From the NCBI GenBank assembly GCA_964438735.1, contig CAYTLW010000004.1, positions 72,196 through 136,195 on the forward strand: a stretch of 64,000 bases of DNA, read 5' to 3'. Each line of letters opens with the position of its first letter. The first letter of the stretch is position 1. Under the pieces are notes generated by a model. It was not told the origin of the DNA. It did not search any database and worked only from the letters and a program-made list of their open reading frames with translations. Positions 8,873 to 17,682 of the stretch are shown here, in pieces. The stretch is from CAYTLW01 sp964438735 (GTDB lineage: Bacteria; Myxococcota_A; UBA9042). The position numbers and the translations under genes were made by a program.

Positions 8873-9895
8873 CTATGGCAGCCGGGCGAGGCCCTCGCGG
8901 TAGGCGTCGATGTGGCCCTGCCAGGCGGTGTAGACGTGGCTCTGCCGGTAGCCCATCGCTACGTTGATGGCTAGCATTGCGGCGTTGCTCTCGGCGTTTC
9001 CAGTGCGTAGACGGGTCACGCCAGGGTGTTGGTCGCGCAGGCGACGCCACATGGCTGCCTTCAGCCACCGACCGACCCCGCGGTTGCGAAAAGCGGGCAG
9101 AACCACGGTGTCGTACTGCCATGAACACCTGGGCCGATGGAGGTTGAGCATCACGGCCGTGGCGCCCACGGGCGCGCCCGAGGGATCGACCGCCAGCATC
9201 ACCATCGGGGCCTCGCCGATGACCTGTCGCGCCTGCTCCTCGCGCTGGACCATCTTGGCGTCGAAGTGCCAGTCCTGCAGCTCGATGCCCTCTCTTGGTG
9301 CGTCGTTCATGGCGTTGTTGGCCGCGATGTAGGCGGGCAGCCAGCGCTCTGGGCAGGCACCTTGCCACTGCACCAGGCGGATGTCCGAGGCGCGCTCCAT
9401 GCGGCGATCGATCCAGGCGGCCATGCGAGCTTCGTCCACCGCGGTGAGGTCCAGTTCCGACAGCCGCTCGCTGTACCGTCGCTCGATGCCCAAGCGCTCG
9501 TAGAACGCCAACCGCCAGGGCGTCTCCGGGCCCCAGGCGAGGATCGAAGAGCGGTCGTCCGCCGCCGCGATGTCCAGCAGCTTGCTCAATACCGCAGCGG
9601 TGAGCCCATCCTGGTCGTTCAGCATCTCGATCTCGAAGGCGCCGAACGTGGGATTCTCCGGGTCGTCCGTGCGGTCTACGTGGCCAATGGCGACCGCCTG
9701 GTCATCGTCAAATGCCACCAGGCGATCGTGATCGGCGTGCTCGGTCCTGTCGTCATCGAAGCGGGCGCGTAGTTCGACGGCGGTGCTCGGCGGCAGGTGT
9801 GGGTCGAGCGCGAGGTCCAGTTGCTGGCGCAGGTCCAGGGCAGCGTTGAAGCCGGCGTGGTCGAGCTCGCGGGTGTGCAGGATGTGTGTGGTCAT
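8873..9895 (-). CDS. tandem-GNAT N-acetyltransferase
   Basis: 340 residues, roughly two GNAT folds in tandem as in mycothiol-synthase-like proteins. The C-terminal half has the acetyl-CoA-binding motif A (V-V-L-P-A-F-R-N-R-G-V-G-R-W-L-K) near residues 264-280 and the N-x-x-M-L-A-I-N-x-x-M-G-Y element near 305-318. The N-terminal half is degenerate. Substrate cannot be inferred. 17 bp separate it from the next GNAT gene upstream on the same strand, so they probably form an operon; AAGGG precedes the ATG. The 240 bp between this stop and the lipoprotein start (8633-8872) show no further gene. Confidence 0.8.
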   Translation of the reverse strand: MTTHILHTRELDHAGFNAALDLRQQLDLALDPHLPPSTAVELRARFDDDRTEHADHDRLVAFDDDQAVAIGHVDRTDDPENPTFGAFEIEMLNDQDGLTAAVLSKLLDIAAADDRSSILAWGPETPWRLAFYERLGIERRYSERLSELDLTAVDEARMAAWIDRRMERASDIRLVQWQGACPERWLPAYIAANNAMNDAPREGIELQDWHFDAKMVQREEQARQVIGEAPMVMLAVDPSGAPVGATAVMLNLHRPRCSWQYDTVVLPAFRNRGVGRWLKAAMWRRLRDQHPGVTRLRTGNAESNAAMLAINVAMGYRQSHVYTAWQGHIDAYREGLARLP

Positions 9896-9912
9896 GATCC
9901 CTTCTCTTCAAC

Positions 9913-10707
9913 CTACTGGCTTGCGTCGGCCTGAGGTTGCGCGGCGCGGTCCCAGTGAATCATCTGGCCGTGTCGGGTGAAGCCATGCGCCGCGACGATG
10001 GGGCCGGAAGTGGTGTCCCGTGCGTACAGTCCCAAGAGTCCGATATCGCGAGTTCGCGCGAGCTCCGCGCGGGCGTGTAGCAACGCCGTGTAGACGCCCT
10101 GTCCGCGGGCCGTCACGGTCACGCCACCGCCCCAGATGAACGCGAAGCCGAGCTCCTCAAAGCAGGTCATGCCGCCGCCACCCGCTGGCTGACCGTCCAC
10201 AGAGGCCAGGTACATGGAAGCGCGGGCACCGGGCATCGTGAGCATCTGCAGGTCGTCTGCCAGGTCAGATTCCGACTGGCTCGCCACCACGCCGAACACT
10301 TCTGCGCGCACCTCGTAGAGCGCCAGAAGTTGCGCCATGTCGGTGACGCGCCGCACCTGCACGTGGCGCGATGGCTGGCGGCTGTAATCCTGGGGTCGAA
10401 TCACGTAGGCGTGGTGACGTGCGCCGGCCGCATAGCCAGCGTCGGTCAGCGCCTGGCGCATGGGCGCTGTGTCGCTCATCGGGTTGAGACTCCAGCGACT
10501 GCCGTGGCCGTCGTGTCGCTGGCTCACTTCGTGTACGAGTTCTCGGGGGCGGCAGAGCTCGGGTCGGACCCGGACCACGCAATTGAAGAAGAGCTCGGGT
10601 CGATCCGACCATGTGTAGGTGACCTCGGGTCGGACCACGACGTTCACGTCGTCCGGTGCCCAGAAGTAGTCGGCCTGGGCGGCCTCGATGGTCTCATCGA
10701 TGTGCAT
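9913..10707 (-). CDS. GNAT-family N-acetyltransferase
   Basis: 264 residues. The C-terminal ~130 residues are a GNAT domain with the pyrophosphate-binding loop V-T-A-R-G-Q-G-V-Y-T-A-L-L-H-A-R near residues 200-215 and the following A-A-H-G-F-T-R strand. The N-terminal ~120 residues look like a diverged partner domain. It lies between the tandem-GNAT gene and the YaiI-like gene, all minus strand with 15-17-bp gaps, suggesting one transcript. Substrate unknown. Confidence 0.78.
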   Translation of the reverse strand: MHIDETIEAAQADYFWAPDDVNVVVRPEVTYTWSDRPELFFNCVVRVRPELCRPRELVHEVSQRHDGHGSRWSLNPMSDTAPMRQALTDAGYAAGARHHAYVIRPQDYSRQPSRHVQVRRVTDMAQLLALYEVRAEVFGVVASQSESDLADDLQMLTMPGARASMYLASVDGQPAGGGGMTCFEELGFAFIWGGGVTVTARGQGVYTALLHARAELARTRDIGLLGLYARDTTSGPIVAAHGFTRHGQMIHWDRAAQPQADASQ

Positions 10708-10722
10708 CTTCGGCTCTTACTC

Positions 10723-11196
10723 CTACCTGGCCCGGCGACTGCGCGACAGCCAGCGATCCAGCTCGTTGGCGAAGCGCTGCTTGTCCTTCTTGCCGTACGG
10801 TGGCGGGCCTTCGGTGATGACGCCGCTGCCACGCAACGAGTCCATGAAGTCGCGCATTCCCAGTCGCTGGCGCACGTTCTCTTCGGTCAGGACCTCGCCG
10901 CGAAATGCCAGCACCGTGCCGCCTGCATCGATGATGCGCGCGGCCAGCGGGATGTCGGCGCTGATGACCAGGTCCCCCTTTTGGCACTTCTCGGCGATGT
11001 AATCGTCGGCCACGTCCATTCCGCCGCTGACCTGCACTGCGCGCACCGTGGCGATGCGGGGCACCTCCTGGTAGCGATTGGCGACCAGGATGGCTGGCAC
11101 GCCGGTGCGTCCGCTGGCCTTGAAGACGACCTCCTTGCAGGCCCTGGGGGCCGAATCGCCGTCGATCCAGATGGTCGGTTTGTCTGATTGGGTCAT
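10723..11196 (-). CDS. YaiI/YqxD family protein (UPF0178)
   Basis: 157 residues, the usual size of the family. Recognisable N-terminal I-W-I-D-G-D-S-A-P (canonical D-A-D-A-C-P region), central V-x-x-G-x-D-x-A-D-x-x-I and L-V-I-S-A-D-I-P-L-A motifs, the R-G-E-V-L-T-E-E-N-V block and C-terminal G-P-P-P-Y-G-K-K-D-K-Q-R-F-A. The fold is PIN-like with conserved acidic residues, but the biological role of the family is not established. First gene of the presumptive three-gene minus-strand operon with two acetyltransferases. Confidence 0.9.
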   Translation of the reverse strand: MTQSDKPTIWIDGDSAPRACKEVVFKASGRTGVPAILVANRYQEVPRIATVRAVQVSGGMDVADDYIAEKCQKGDLVISADIPLAARIIDAGGTVLAFRGEVLTEENVRQRLGMRDFMDSLRGSGVITEGPPPYGKKDKQRFANELDRWLSRSRRAR

Positions 11197-11237
11197 TGTG
11201 GGGTCCCGCAGGCGTTCAGCCCGCCCCTCTGGCGCCG

Positions 11238-11266
11238 AAAGGTGTCAAGTGTCAATACCTGACCCT
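11238..11266 (-). repeat. REP-like dispersed repeat, copy 2
   Basis: On the minus strand it reads GAGGGTCAGGTATTGACACT and then TGACACCTT, nearly identical to copies 1 and 3. Located between the SGNH-hydrolase gene end and the YaiI gene start, in direct orientation with copy 3, about 64 bp apart. Confidence 0.6.
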
Positions 11267-11301
11267 CTGTGATGGTGGGGCTTGGTGATGCGAATGGCGA
11301 T

Positions 11302-11332
11302 GAAGGTGTCAAGTGTCAATGCCTGACCCCTT
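11302..11332 (-). repeat. REP-like dispersed repeat, copy 3
   Basis: Minus-strand sequence starts GGGGTCAGGCATTGACACTT and then GACACCTT. It supplies the last codons (G-V-R-H) and the TGA stop of the SGNH-hydrolase lipoprotein gene. Confidence 0.6.
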
Positions 11333-12824
11333 CGCAGGCGGTGATGTCCAGGCCGGCGGCGATCAGATTGGCTGGCGAGTCCGGGTCGGTGGCCACCATC
11401 TCGGCCAGGTCGATGGTCGGGACGTCGGTGCCCAGGGCGCTGTTGATGGTCTCGATAACCGCGTTGGCGGTCATGGCATTGCCCGTGTCGCTGAAGTGCA
11501 CGCCATCAAGTCCCAAGAGGCCGCCGAACTTGGCCACGGTCAGCGTCTGGTCGCCGGCGGTCAAGCCGGTCTTCTCCAGGTCGGCGACTCGGCTCGCCAG
11601 GTCGACCACGTGCACGTTGTCGTGCGCCGCGGCGACTTTGGCCAGGGCGGCGTTGGCGTCTGTGGTCAGCTTGTCCAGGGCCGCGATTTCGGTGTCGATG
11701 GTCTTTTGCAGTGCGGCCCGCTCGGCGGCGGGGGCGGCGGCCAGTCGACGTCCCTTGAGCTCGGCGGTGACCGGAATCAGGGTCGGTCGCGGCAGGTTGG
11801 CGATGAAGACCTCGGCGCCGGTGGCCGCCAGGCGGGGCACCAGCAGGTCGAGGCGCTCGGTCAGGTTCTTGAGCGACGTGGCGCCGTCGGCCTTCAACTC
11901 GGTCTCGCCGACGATGGCCCGGATCAGGTCGTTGCCGTACAGGTCCACGCTCATGATGAGCGATGGCTTGGCCGACTCGAGCAACTCGAGTTGTGACTGG
12001 TGCACCGGGCCCAGAAAGGTGCCGTAGGGGTCGTAGACCAGGTGAGCGACAAAGTTGCCGCCAACGTCATCGGCATCCGGGCCGTCCAGCACGGTGCGCA
12101 CCTTGCTGCCTCCGACGGCGAGGTTCTGGGGTGCCAGGTCCGGGTCGATGCGCGCGGCGGCGTAGGTGAGCTTGTTGGTCTCGAGGTCCTTGAGGCTGAC
12201 CATGACCGCGGCGCTCTCCTTGCTGACGTGAGAGACGATGTCTGGCACCTGGCAGCGCGGCGCCGGGCCGATATCGGCAGGTTTGATGCCGGGGAAGAGG
12301 GGCTCCACCAGTAGCGGCAGGGGGAACCAGGCTCCCAATTGACGGGCGACCAGGGCGACGGGCGAGATGAGCTGGCTGCGTTGGTTGGGCACACCGCGCT
12401 GGGTGCCCTGGCTGATGGACGCGCCGAAGGCGTACACGCGGGCGAAGCGGGCATCGCTGGGGGCCGTATAGGTGAAGGGTTTGCCGAGCGTCGCAGAGGT
12501 CTCGCCGGCGCTGACCACCACGTCAACTTCGCCGCCGGTGGCGTGGCCCTGGACCATGAAGGCCAGCTTCTGATCGCGCTCCGCCAGGCCCCAGGCGCGC
12601 ACACCGCCGACGGTGACGCCGGTGATGTCGGCAGCCGCCAGGCCGGTGTCGCGCAGGTCGGCCAGGATCTCGAAGTTGCCGTGTACGGAGCCACTGGAAG
12701 GGACCAGCGAGGGGCCAGGCGCCTCGGCTTCATCGGTCGCGGCGCAGCCGGTGGCCAGCGCAGGAAACAGCAGCACGCACAGGACAAGGATGCGTGGACC
12801 GGCCATGCTCAACATCTCCCCCAT
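11316..12824 (-). CDS. SGNH/GDSL-hydrolase lipoprotein
   Basis: 502 residues from the first ATG. The ATG at 12806 is the likelier start because GGGGGAG lies 9 nt upstream and it leaves a compact signal peptide. Lipobox A-T-G-C. A ~90-residue IPT/TIG-like beta domain is followed by an SGNH hydrolase core: block I nucleophile in F-G-A-S-I-S-Q-G (~residue 137), block III Y-G-N-D (~295), block V D-G-V-H-F-S-D-T-G (~440) with the Asp-x-x-His pair. The core has a large insertion relative to typical esterases. Predicted outer-membrane-anchored esterase or lipase acting outside the cytoplasm; substrate unknown. It ends inside repeat copy 3. The kinase gene ends 16 bp upstream on the same strand. Confidence 0.82.
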   Translation of the reverse strand: MGEMLSMAGPRILVLCVLLFPALATGCAATDEAEAPGPSLVPSSGSVHGNFEILADLRDTGLAAADITGVTVGGVRAWGLAERDQKLAFMVQGHATGGEVDVVVSAGETSATLGKPFTYTAPSDARFARVYAFGASISQGTQRGVPNQRSQLISPVALVARQLGAWFPLPLLVEPLFPGIKPADIGPAPRCQVPDIVSHVSKESAAVMVSLKDLETNKLTYAAARIDPDLAPQNLAVGGSKVRTVLDGPDADDVGGNFVAHLVYDPYGTFLGPVHQSQLELLESAKPSLIMSVDLYGNDLIRAIVGETELKADGATSLKNLTERLDLLVPRLAATGAEVFIANLPRPTLIPVTAELKGRRLAAAPAAERAALQKTIDTEIAALDKLTTDANAALAKVAAAHDNVHVVDLASRVADLEKTGLTAGDQTLTVAKFGGLLGLDGVHFSDTGNAMTANAVIETINSALGTDVPTIDLAEMVATDPDSPANLIAAGLDITACEGVRH

Positions 12825-12839
12825 GCCCTCTGACGTCGT

Positions 12840-15800
12840 TCAACGGCGTTGGCGGATGGCCCTCACGCGTCGACCGAGGTGTACCACGTAGATCAGCACC
12901 AGGCAGATCAAGGAGGCCGCGCCGGCCACATCGAGGCCGACGCCTGGGCCCGGATCCACGATTGTGCCGAAGTAGTGTTTGGTCAGCTTGTAGTCGACCA
13001 GGGTGCTGACCAGCCCCATCCTGCTGGTGCCGAGCCAGATGGATGCGAACACCGTCACGCCGGTCAACTGGAGCGCGGCGAGGCCGAAGCGCCCGCTGAA
13101 CATGTCGGACCAGCCGGGCAGGAGCCAGCCGATGACGCGCGAGAGCGTGCGATCGATGGCCCGGCTGCGTCTCCACAGTCGACGGAACAACCCTTCAGTC
13201 GGCCCACCCGGCGGCTGCGGTGAAGGCGGCGGCTCCGGGATGATTGGCAACGGCCGCACGGGCAACCACAGCAGCGAGAGCAGGGCCACCGCCAGCGTCC
13301 AGATGCCCAGGGCGCTGGACAGGGTGCGGGCCGGGCTGATGGTTTCGCCCAGGTCGCCGCCGGCGACCCGGAAGGCGGCCTGGGTGTCGCCGCTGATCAA
13401 TCCCGCCAGCGACTGGGCGACGGCCTGCCCGAAGTCCTGCGCCGGGTTGAGCAGGTTGCGCACGTCGTTGAGGGTGCAGCGGGCCCACAAGGGGCGATCC
13501 GGCCCGGTGCGTTCCATAGGCAGGCGATCGCGCCGCGGCAACGTCTCGGCGGCGGGATTGCTGCCAGCGAGGCGATCGCGATTCCACGCTGCCGACTCGG
13601 CCCCTGGCCCGCTGCCAGCGGCGGCGCGTTCGTACCCTTGGCGCGCGGCGTCCCGATCGCCGGCCTGTTCGTCCAGCAAGGCGAGGTTGTTGCGCGCCAT
13701 GGCGCTATCCGGCCAGTTGGCCAGCAGCCGATCGAGGGTCTGCCGCGCGGCGTCCAGCTGGCCGCGGGTGTAGCGGCCCTCGGCCTGCAGGTTCAGCACC
13801 GAGGGGCTGTCGCCGCTGGTCTCCAGTCGCCGCTCGAGCACTTCCAGGCAACCCGGCGCGCCGGCGTGGCCCGCGGCCACCGTGAGCGAGGCGTTGGCGT
13901 TGCGCATCACCACGGTGACGTTGGCCGACAGGATCGCGGCGCTGAGCAGGCTGAGCAGGGCCAGACCGAAGACTGCGAGCCGCTGCGGCCGGGTGGCGTA
14001 GGTCGGGAAGGTATGGCGCAGGCGGTCCACCGGGTGTTCCAGGAAGGCCACCAGGCGCTGTCGGCGGGTGCGGAAGCCGCGCGCGTGCAGGGCGGCAAAA
14101 CGCGTCTTGCGCGGCCGCCACCACATGGCGATGAGCAGGATGAACAGGATCATGGGCGCCGCAGCGGAGATGGGCAGGGCGATGTCCACGAGGCGGACCT
14201 GAAACGTGTTCAGCAGCAGCGCAGCGCCCAACGGCGCCGATTCGCGGATTCGACGGGCCACCAGGCCGTTGGTATCGGGTCGGCCCTGCTGCCGCAGCCA
14301 GGCGCCCCAACGCCGATAGAACTTGGGGTCGTACTCGATGAAGTCGGCGAAGGCCCGACCGCTCTCGACCAGTTGCAAGGCCCGTTCGATCTTGCCCTGC
14401 TGCCACAGCTCGTCGCCCAGTTTGCGTAGGACGAACGCCGGATTGCCGATGAGGGACGCGTTCAGCTCGCTGTTGACGCCGGCGATCTGGGCGGCCTCCG
14501 CGGCCTGATCGATCAGCTTGTCCGCCCGCCCTGCAAAGCCCTCCCGCTCGAGCATGGCCGCGATGCGCGTGCCATGCAGCGGCAGCATGTCAGCGCTGTT
14601 GGCGACCACGCGATCGGCGAGTTGCGCGCGCCGAGCAGAGTCGGCGTCTTTGCCCAGCAGCTGCAAGACCATCAGCGGGATCTCGGGATCGAGGGGGTCG
14701 TCCTTCGCCAGCGCGGCCACGGTTTCGGCGGCCAGGCGCTTCAACGCGGGATCGTCTCCGGCCTTGTCCTTGTCCACGCCTGCCCGAGCTGCGCCGGCCT
14801 CCAGGGCTTGTTTGCGTACATTCTGGAGCCACTTCGGTGCGGCCCAGCCGCTGCCCACGCGGTCGTTGGCGAAGATGGGCTGCTCCGGACCGGCGCGGAA
14901 GCGCAGCAGGTGCACCACGCCCTGGTCGACCAGCGACCAGACGGCCACGACCAGGCGTCGTCGATCGTTGGGATCGGGCCAGCCGTGCAGCGCCACGCCG
15001 GGCAGCTTCTGGCGCGCCAGCACCCGGCCTGTCAAGCCATCGCGACGGAGCAGGAAGGCGCCCAGCCCGAACACGATGGAGCCGTCGGCGACCGGCACGG
15101 CGAGCTGGCTTCGTTCGCCATCGGGCGCCGCGGCCGTGCGCCAGCGCCGTTTGCCGGTGCGTCGATCCCAGGCCTCCCAGGCGCCGTCGGCGGTGCGGGA
15201 CAGGCGCGGCGCATCCACCGGCAGACCCTGCCGCAGCGCACCAAAGGGTGGCTCCAGCAGGGCGAAAGGCGGTACGCCATCGGCGCAGCCACCGCCGGCA
15301 ACCGTGGCCGTGACCTGGGCGGCCGGGTGCAGGGCGCAGATGGCGGCCCTGCCCAGGCGTGCAGACTCGGCGTCCTTTGCGGTTGGCTGGCCCCCTTCGC
15401 GCTGGATGGTGGCCAGGGCGTCGAGCACCGCAGGCACCGGATCGCCGGCCACGATCGCCTCGTGCAGCACCCGGCACAGGCGCGTGGACGAGCCCACAAA
15501 ACCCTCGCCATGGCGCAGCCTGTCGCTCAGCGACGTGTTCTTGATGGCCGGTCGCTTCATCAGCAATCCGCGCATGGACGCCGAACCGTGCTCCTGAAGG
15601 GAGGACCGACAGAGCTGGCCGAAGAGTTGCTCCCAGCGGCCTTGTTGCCAGAGCAGCGTTCGTGTCGCCCGGCCGAGCAACTCCCCCCGAGCCACGGCAC
15701 GCGGTCCCAGTTCGGCCACGGTCTCTCGGAAGTCGGCCAGCGCCCGGGTAGCGGCGAAGGCGTCATGGGTCGCCAGCGCCTGCCAGGCCTTGGTGGCCCG

Positions 15801-17582
15801 ATGATCCAGCGCACCGATCATCTCCCGGCGCTTCAGCTCGGCCTGTTTCGTCGCGGTCACCTCCTCCAGGCCCTGCCAGATCAGCAGCGCCAGGGCGATC
15901 GCCACGACCGCGCCGATTCCGGCGCGCAATCGCCCCGAACCCAGGCGTCGTACGCCCATGGCGGTGGTCTCGCAGCGGGGTCGATCGGCGTGTCGATGAC
16001 CTTCGAGCAGGGCCAGTTGGGCGCTGGCCAGTCCGGCGTCGCCGCGCTCCAGGGCCTCTTCGGCAAAGTGGATGGCGGCCCGGGCCTGGCCGCGAGAGGC
16101 CGGCTCGTTATCTGCCCACAGGTGCAAGGCCTGCTCGTGTCGGGACAGGGCCCGCGCATAGAGGCCATAGCGTTCTTCCATGGCCACTTCGCCAGCGACC
16201 AGGCTGGCCAGCAGGCGGTCGCCCTCGTCGGACAGGCGCAGGGATTCGGCGTTGCCGAGCCAGGTTCGCAGGGCGGCCAGGAACGCGGCCGCGTCGGCGA
16301 AACGGTCGGCGGGGTCGCGGGCCATGGCCTGACGACAGATGGCTTGCAGGGCGCTGGGTACGTCGTCGTCGTAGGTGGGCGGTTCGGCCCGGCTGGCCGC
16401 GTGCAGCACGTCCATCAGCTGCGCGCCCTTGTGCGGCGGCGCGCCGGTGATCACCTCGTGCAGCATGGCGCCCAGCTGGAAGACGTCTGTCCACGGGCCG
16501 ATGTCCCGATTGCGCGCCTCGGCCTGCTCCGGGGCCATGTAGCAGGGCGTGCCCGCCGGCCCCGTCGCGTCGTCCTTGTGGGGGCCCAGCGGCTGCTCCG
16601 GCCGCGGCTCGCGTACATCCAGGGAGATGCCCCAGTCCATCACCATGGTCTCGCCGAAGTCGCCGACCATGATGTTGGCGGGCTTCAGGTCGCGATGGGC
16701 GATGCCACGCGAATGCGCAAAGGCGATGGCGTTGCAGACGCTGATCAAGACATCCACATGGCGCCGCTGATCCCAGCCCTCCGCGGCTTTCTTGTGGGCG
16801 TCGGTGCGCGGATGCAGCAGGTCGTGCCAGCTGTGGCCGCGGACCAGCTTCATGGCCAGGAAGACCTCGCCCTGACCGGTCTCGCCGAGCTCGTGCACCG
16901 GGATCACGTTGGGATGATCCAGGGCGCCGGTGACCAGGGCTTCGGCAACGAACTGCTCCCGAGCCAGACCGCCCCCTCGACCTGGGATCAGCGTCTTGAC
17001 CGCCACGTCGCGACGCAGGCTGCCCTGGGTGGCGCGATAGACCACGCCCATGCCGCCGCGGCCGATCTCGTCCTGGAGTTCGTACTGCTGCATGCCCTCG
17101 GCGGCGGTTGGAGCGGCCGTGGAGGGCATGGTGGGGGCGGTGACGGGGGCTGCGAGGGTGTCCGTGTCCGTGGCTGCGACCGTGTCGGCGCCAGTGTCCG
17201 TGTCTGTGTCTGTGTCCGTGGCTGCGACCGTGTCCGCGCCGGTGTCCGTGTCTGTGTCCGTGTCTGTGTCCGTGGCGGCGACCGTGTCGGCGCCCGTATC
17301 TGTGTCTGCGACCGCGTCGGTTGCGGCGAGGGTTTCGTCGAAGGCCTGCTCGCCTGTGACCGGCCGGTGACGGGCGACGCCGGGACCGACCAGGGCCACC
17401 TGCTGGCGGCCCCTCAGGCGTGGACTTGTTGTAAAGGCGGCCTGTGGCAGGCCACTCAGGGCGGGTGGAGGGGCTTTTTTCGCCGGCGCCGGGCGATAGG
17501 CGGCGACCGTGGATGCGGCATCCCAGTCGGCATCGGCGCCGATGGTCTCCGCCCACACCTGCTTGATCTCGGCCCGATTCAT
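12840..17582 (-). CDS. Hanks-type serine/threonine protein kinase with multi-TM, TPR-like C-terminal region
   Basis: 1580 residues. Residues 1-165 are a disordered N-terminus containing an Asp-Thr repeat (~92-142). The kinase domain spans ~167-445: glycine loop G174-R-G-G-M-G179, ATP lysine K196 (V-A-V-K), catalytic H-R-D-L-K-P-A-N at 296-303, metal-binding D-W-G at 316-318 (Trp replacing Phe), and G-T-P-C-Y-M-A-P-E activation segment. A TM helix follows near residue 555-570, then a long extracytoplasmic region. Further hydrophobic segments near 1130, 1200, 1430, 1510 and 1545 alternate with a TPR-like helical stretch (~1245-1330). Likely a membrane receptor kinase. D-W-G kinases of this layout are common in Myxococcota. 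Ligand and substrates unknown. Confidence 0.88.
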   Translation of the reverse strand: MNRAEIKQVWAETIGADADWDAASTVAAYRPAPAKKAPPPALSGLPQAAFTTSPRLRGRQQVALVGPGVARHRPVTGEQAFDETLAATDAVADTDTGADTVAATDTDTDTDTDTGADTVAATDTDTDTDTGADTVAATDTDTLAAPVTAPTMPSTAAPTAAEGMQQYELQDEIGRGGMGVVYRATQGSLRRDVAVKTLIPGRGGGLAREQFVAEALVTGALDHPNVIPVHELGETGQGEVFLAMKLVRGHSWHDLLHPRTDAHKKAAEGWDQRRHVDVLISVCNAIAFAHSRGIAHRDLKPANIMVGDFGETMVMDWGISLDVREPRPEQPLGPHKDDATGPAGTPCYMAPEQAEARNRDIGPWTDVFQLGAMLHEVITGAPPHKGAQLMDVLHAASRAEPPTYDDDVPSALQAICRQAMARDPADRFADAAAFLAALRTWLGNAESLRLSDEGDRLLASLVAGEVAMEERYGLYARALSRHEQALHLWADNEPASRGQARAAIHFAEEALERGDAGLASAQLALLEGHRHADRPRCETTAMGVRRLGSGRLRAGIGAVVAIALALLIWQGLEEVTATKQAELKRREMIGALDHRATKAWQALATHDAFAATRALADFRETVAELGPRAVARGELLGRATRTLLWQQGRWEQLFGQLCRSSLQEHGSASMRGLLMKRPAIKNTSLSDRLRHGEGFVGSSTRLCRVLHEAIVAGDPVPAVLDALATIQREGGQPTAKDAESARLGRAAICALHPAAQVTATVAGGGCADGVPPFALLEPPFGALRQGLPVDAPRLSRTADGAWEAWDRRTGKRRWRTAAAPDGERSQLAVPVADGSIVFGLGAFLLRRDGLTGRVLARQKLPGVALHGWPDPNDRRRLVVAVWSLVDQGVVHLLRFRAGPEQPIFANDRVGSGWAAPKWLQNVRKQALEAGAARAGVDKDKAGDDPALKRLAAETVAALAKDDPLDPEIPLMVLQLLGKDADSARRAQLADRVVANSADMLPLHGTRIAAMLEREGFAGRADKLIDQAAEAAQIAGVNSELNASLIGNPAFVLRKLGDELWQQGKIERALQLVESGRAFADFIEYDPKFYRRWGAWLRQQGRPDTNGLVARRIRESAPLGAALLLNTFQVRLVDIALPISAAAPMILFILLIAMWWRPRKTRFAALHARGFRTRRQRLVAFLEHPVDRLRHTFPTYATRPQRLAVFGLALLSLLSAAILSANVTVVMRNANASLTVAAGHAGAPGCLEVLERRLETSGDSPSVLNLQAEGRYTRGQLDAARQTLDRLLANWPDSAMARNNLALLDEQAGDRDAARQGYERAAAGSGPGAESAAWNRDRLAGSNPAAETLPRRDRLPMERTGPDRPLWARCTLNDVRNLLNPAQDFGQAVAQSLAGLISGDTQAAFRVAGGDLGETISPARTLSSALGIWTLAVALLSLLWLPVRPLPIIPEPPPSPQPPGGPTEGLFRRLWRRSRAIDRTLSRVIGWLLPGWSDMFSGRFGLAALQLTGVTVFASIWLGTSRMGLVSTLVDYKLTKHYFGTIVDPGPGVGLDVAGAASLICLVLIYVVHLGRRVRAIRQRR
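17157..17315. repeat. GTGTCC/GTGTCT coding repeat (Asp-Thr tracts of the Ser/Thr kinase)
   Basis: Hexamer repeats GTGTCC/GTGTCT are grouped into about three higher-order units separated by GTGGCTGCGACCGTG-like spacers. On the minus strand they encode T-D-T-D-T-D interrupted by G-A-D-T-V-A-A. It forms the linker before the kinase domain, is probably disordered, and is prone to slippage. Confidence 0.75.
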
Positions 17583-17682
17583 GGCTGCCCTTGCCGCTTT
17601 TGTCGCCAGGGGCCAAGCCTACTTCAGGGCAGGGCGTGGTGTCATGGCTGGCAAGCGCTCGATGGGGTCTTGTCCTGGGCGC

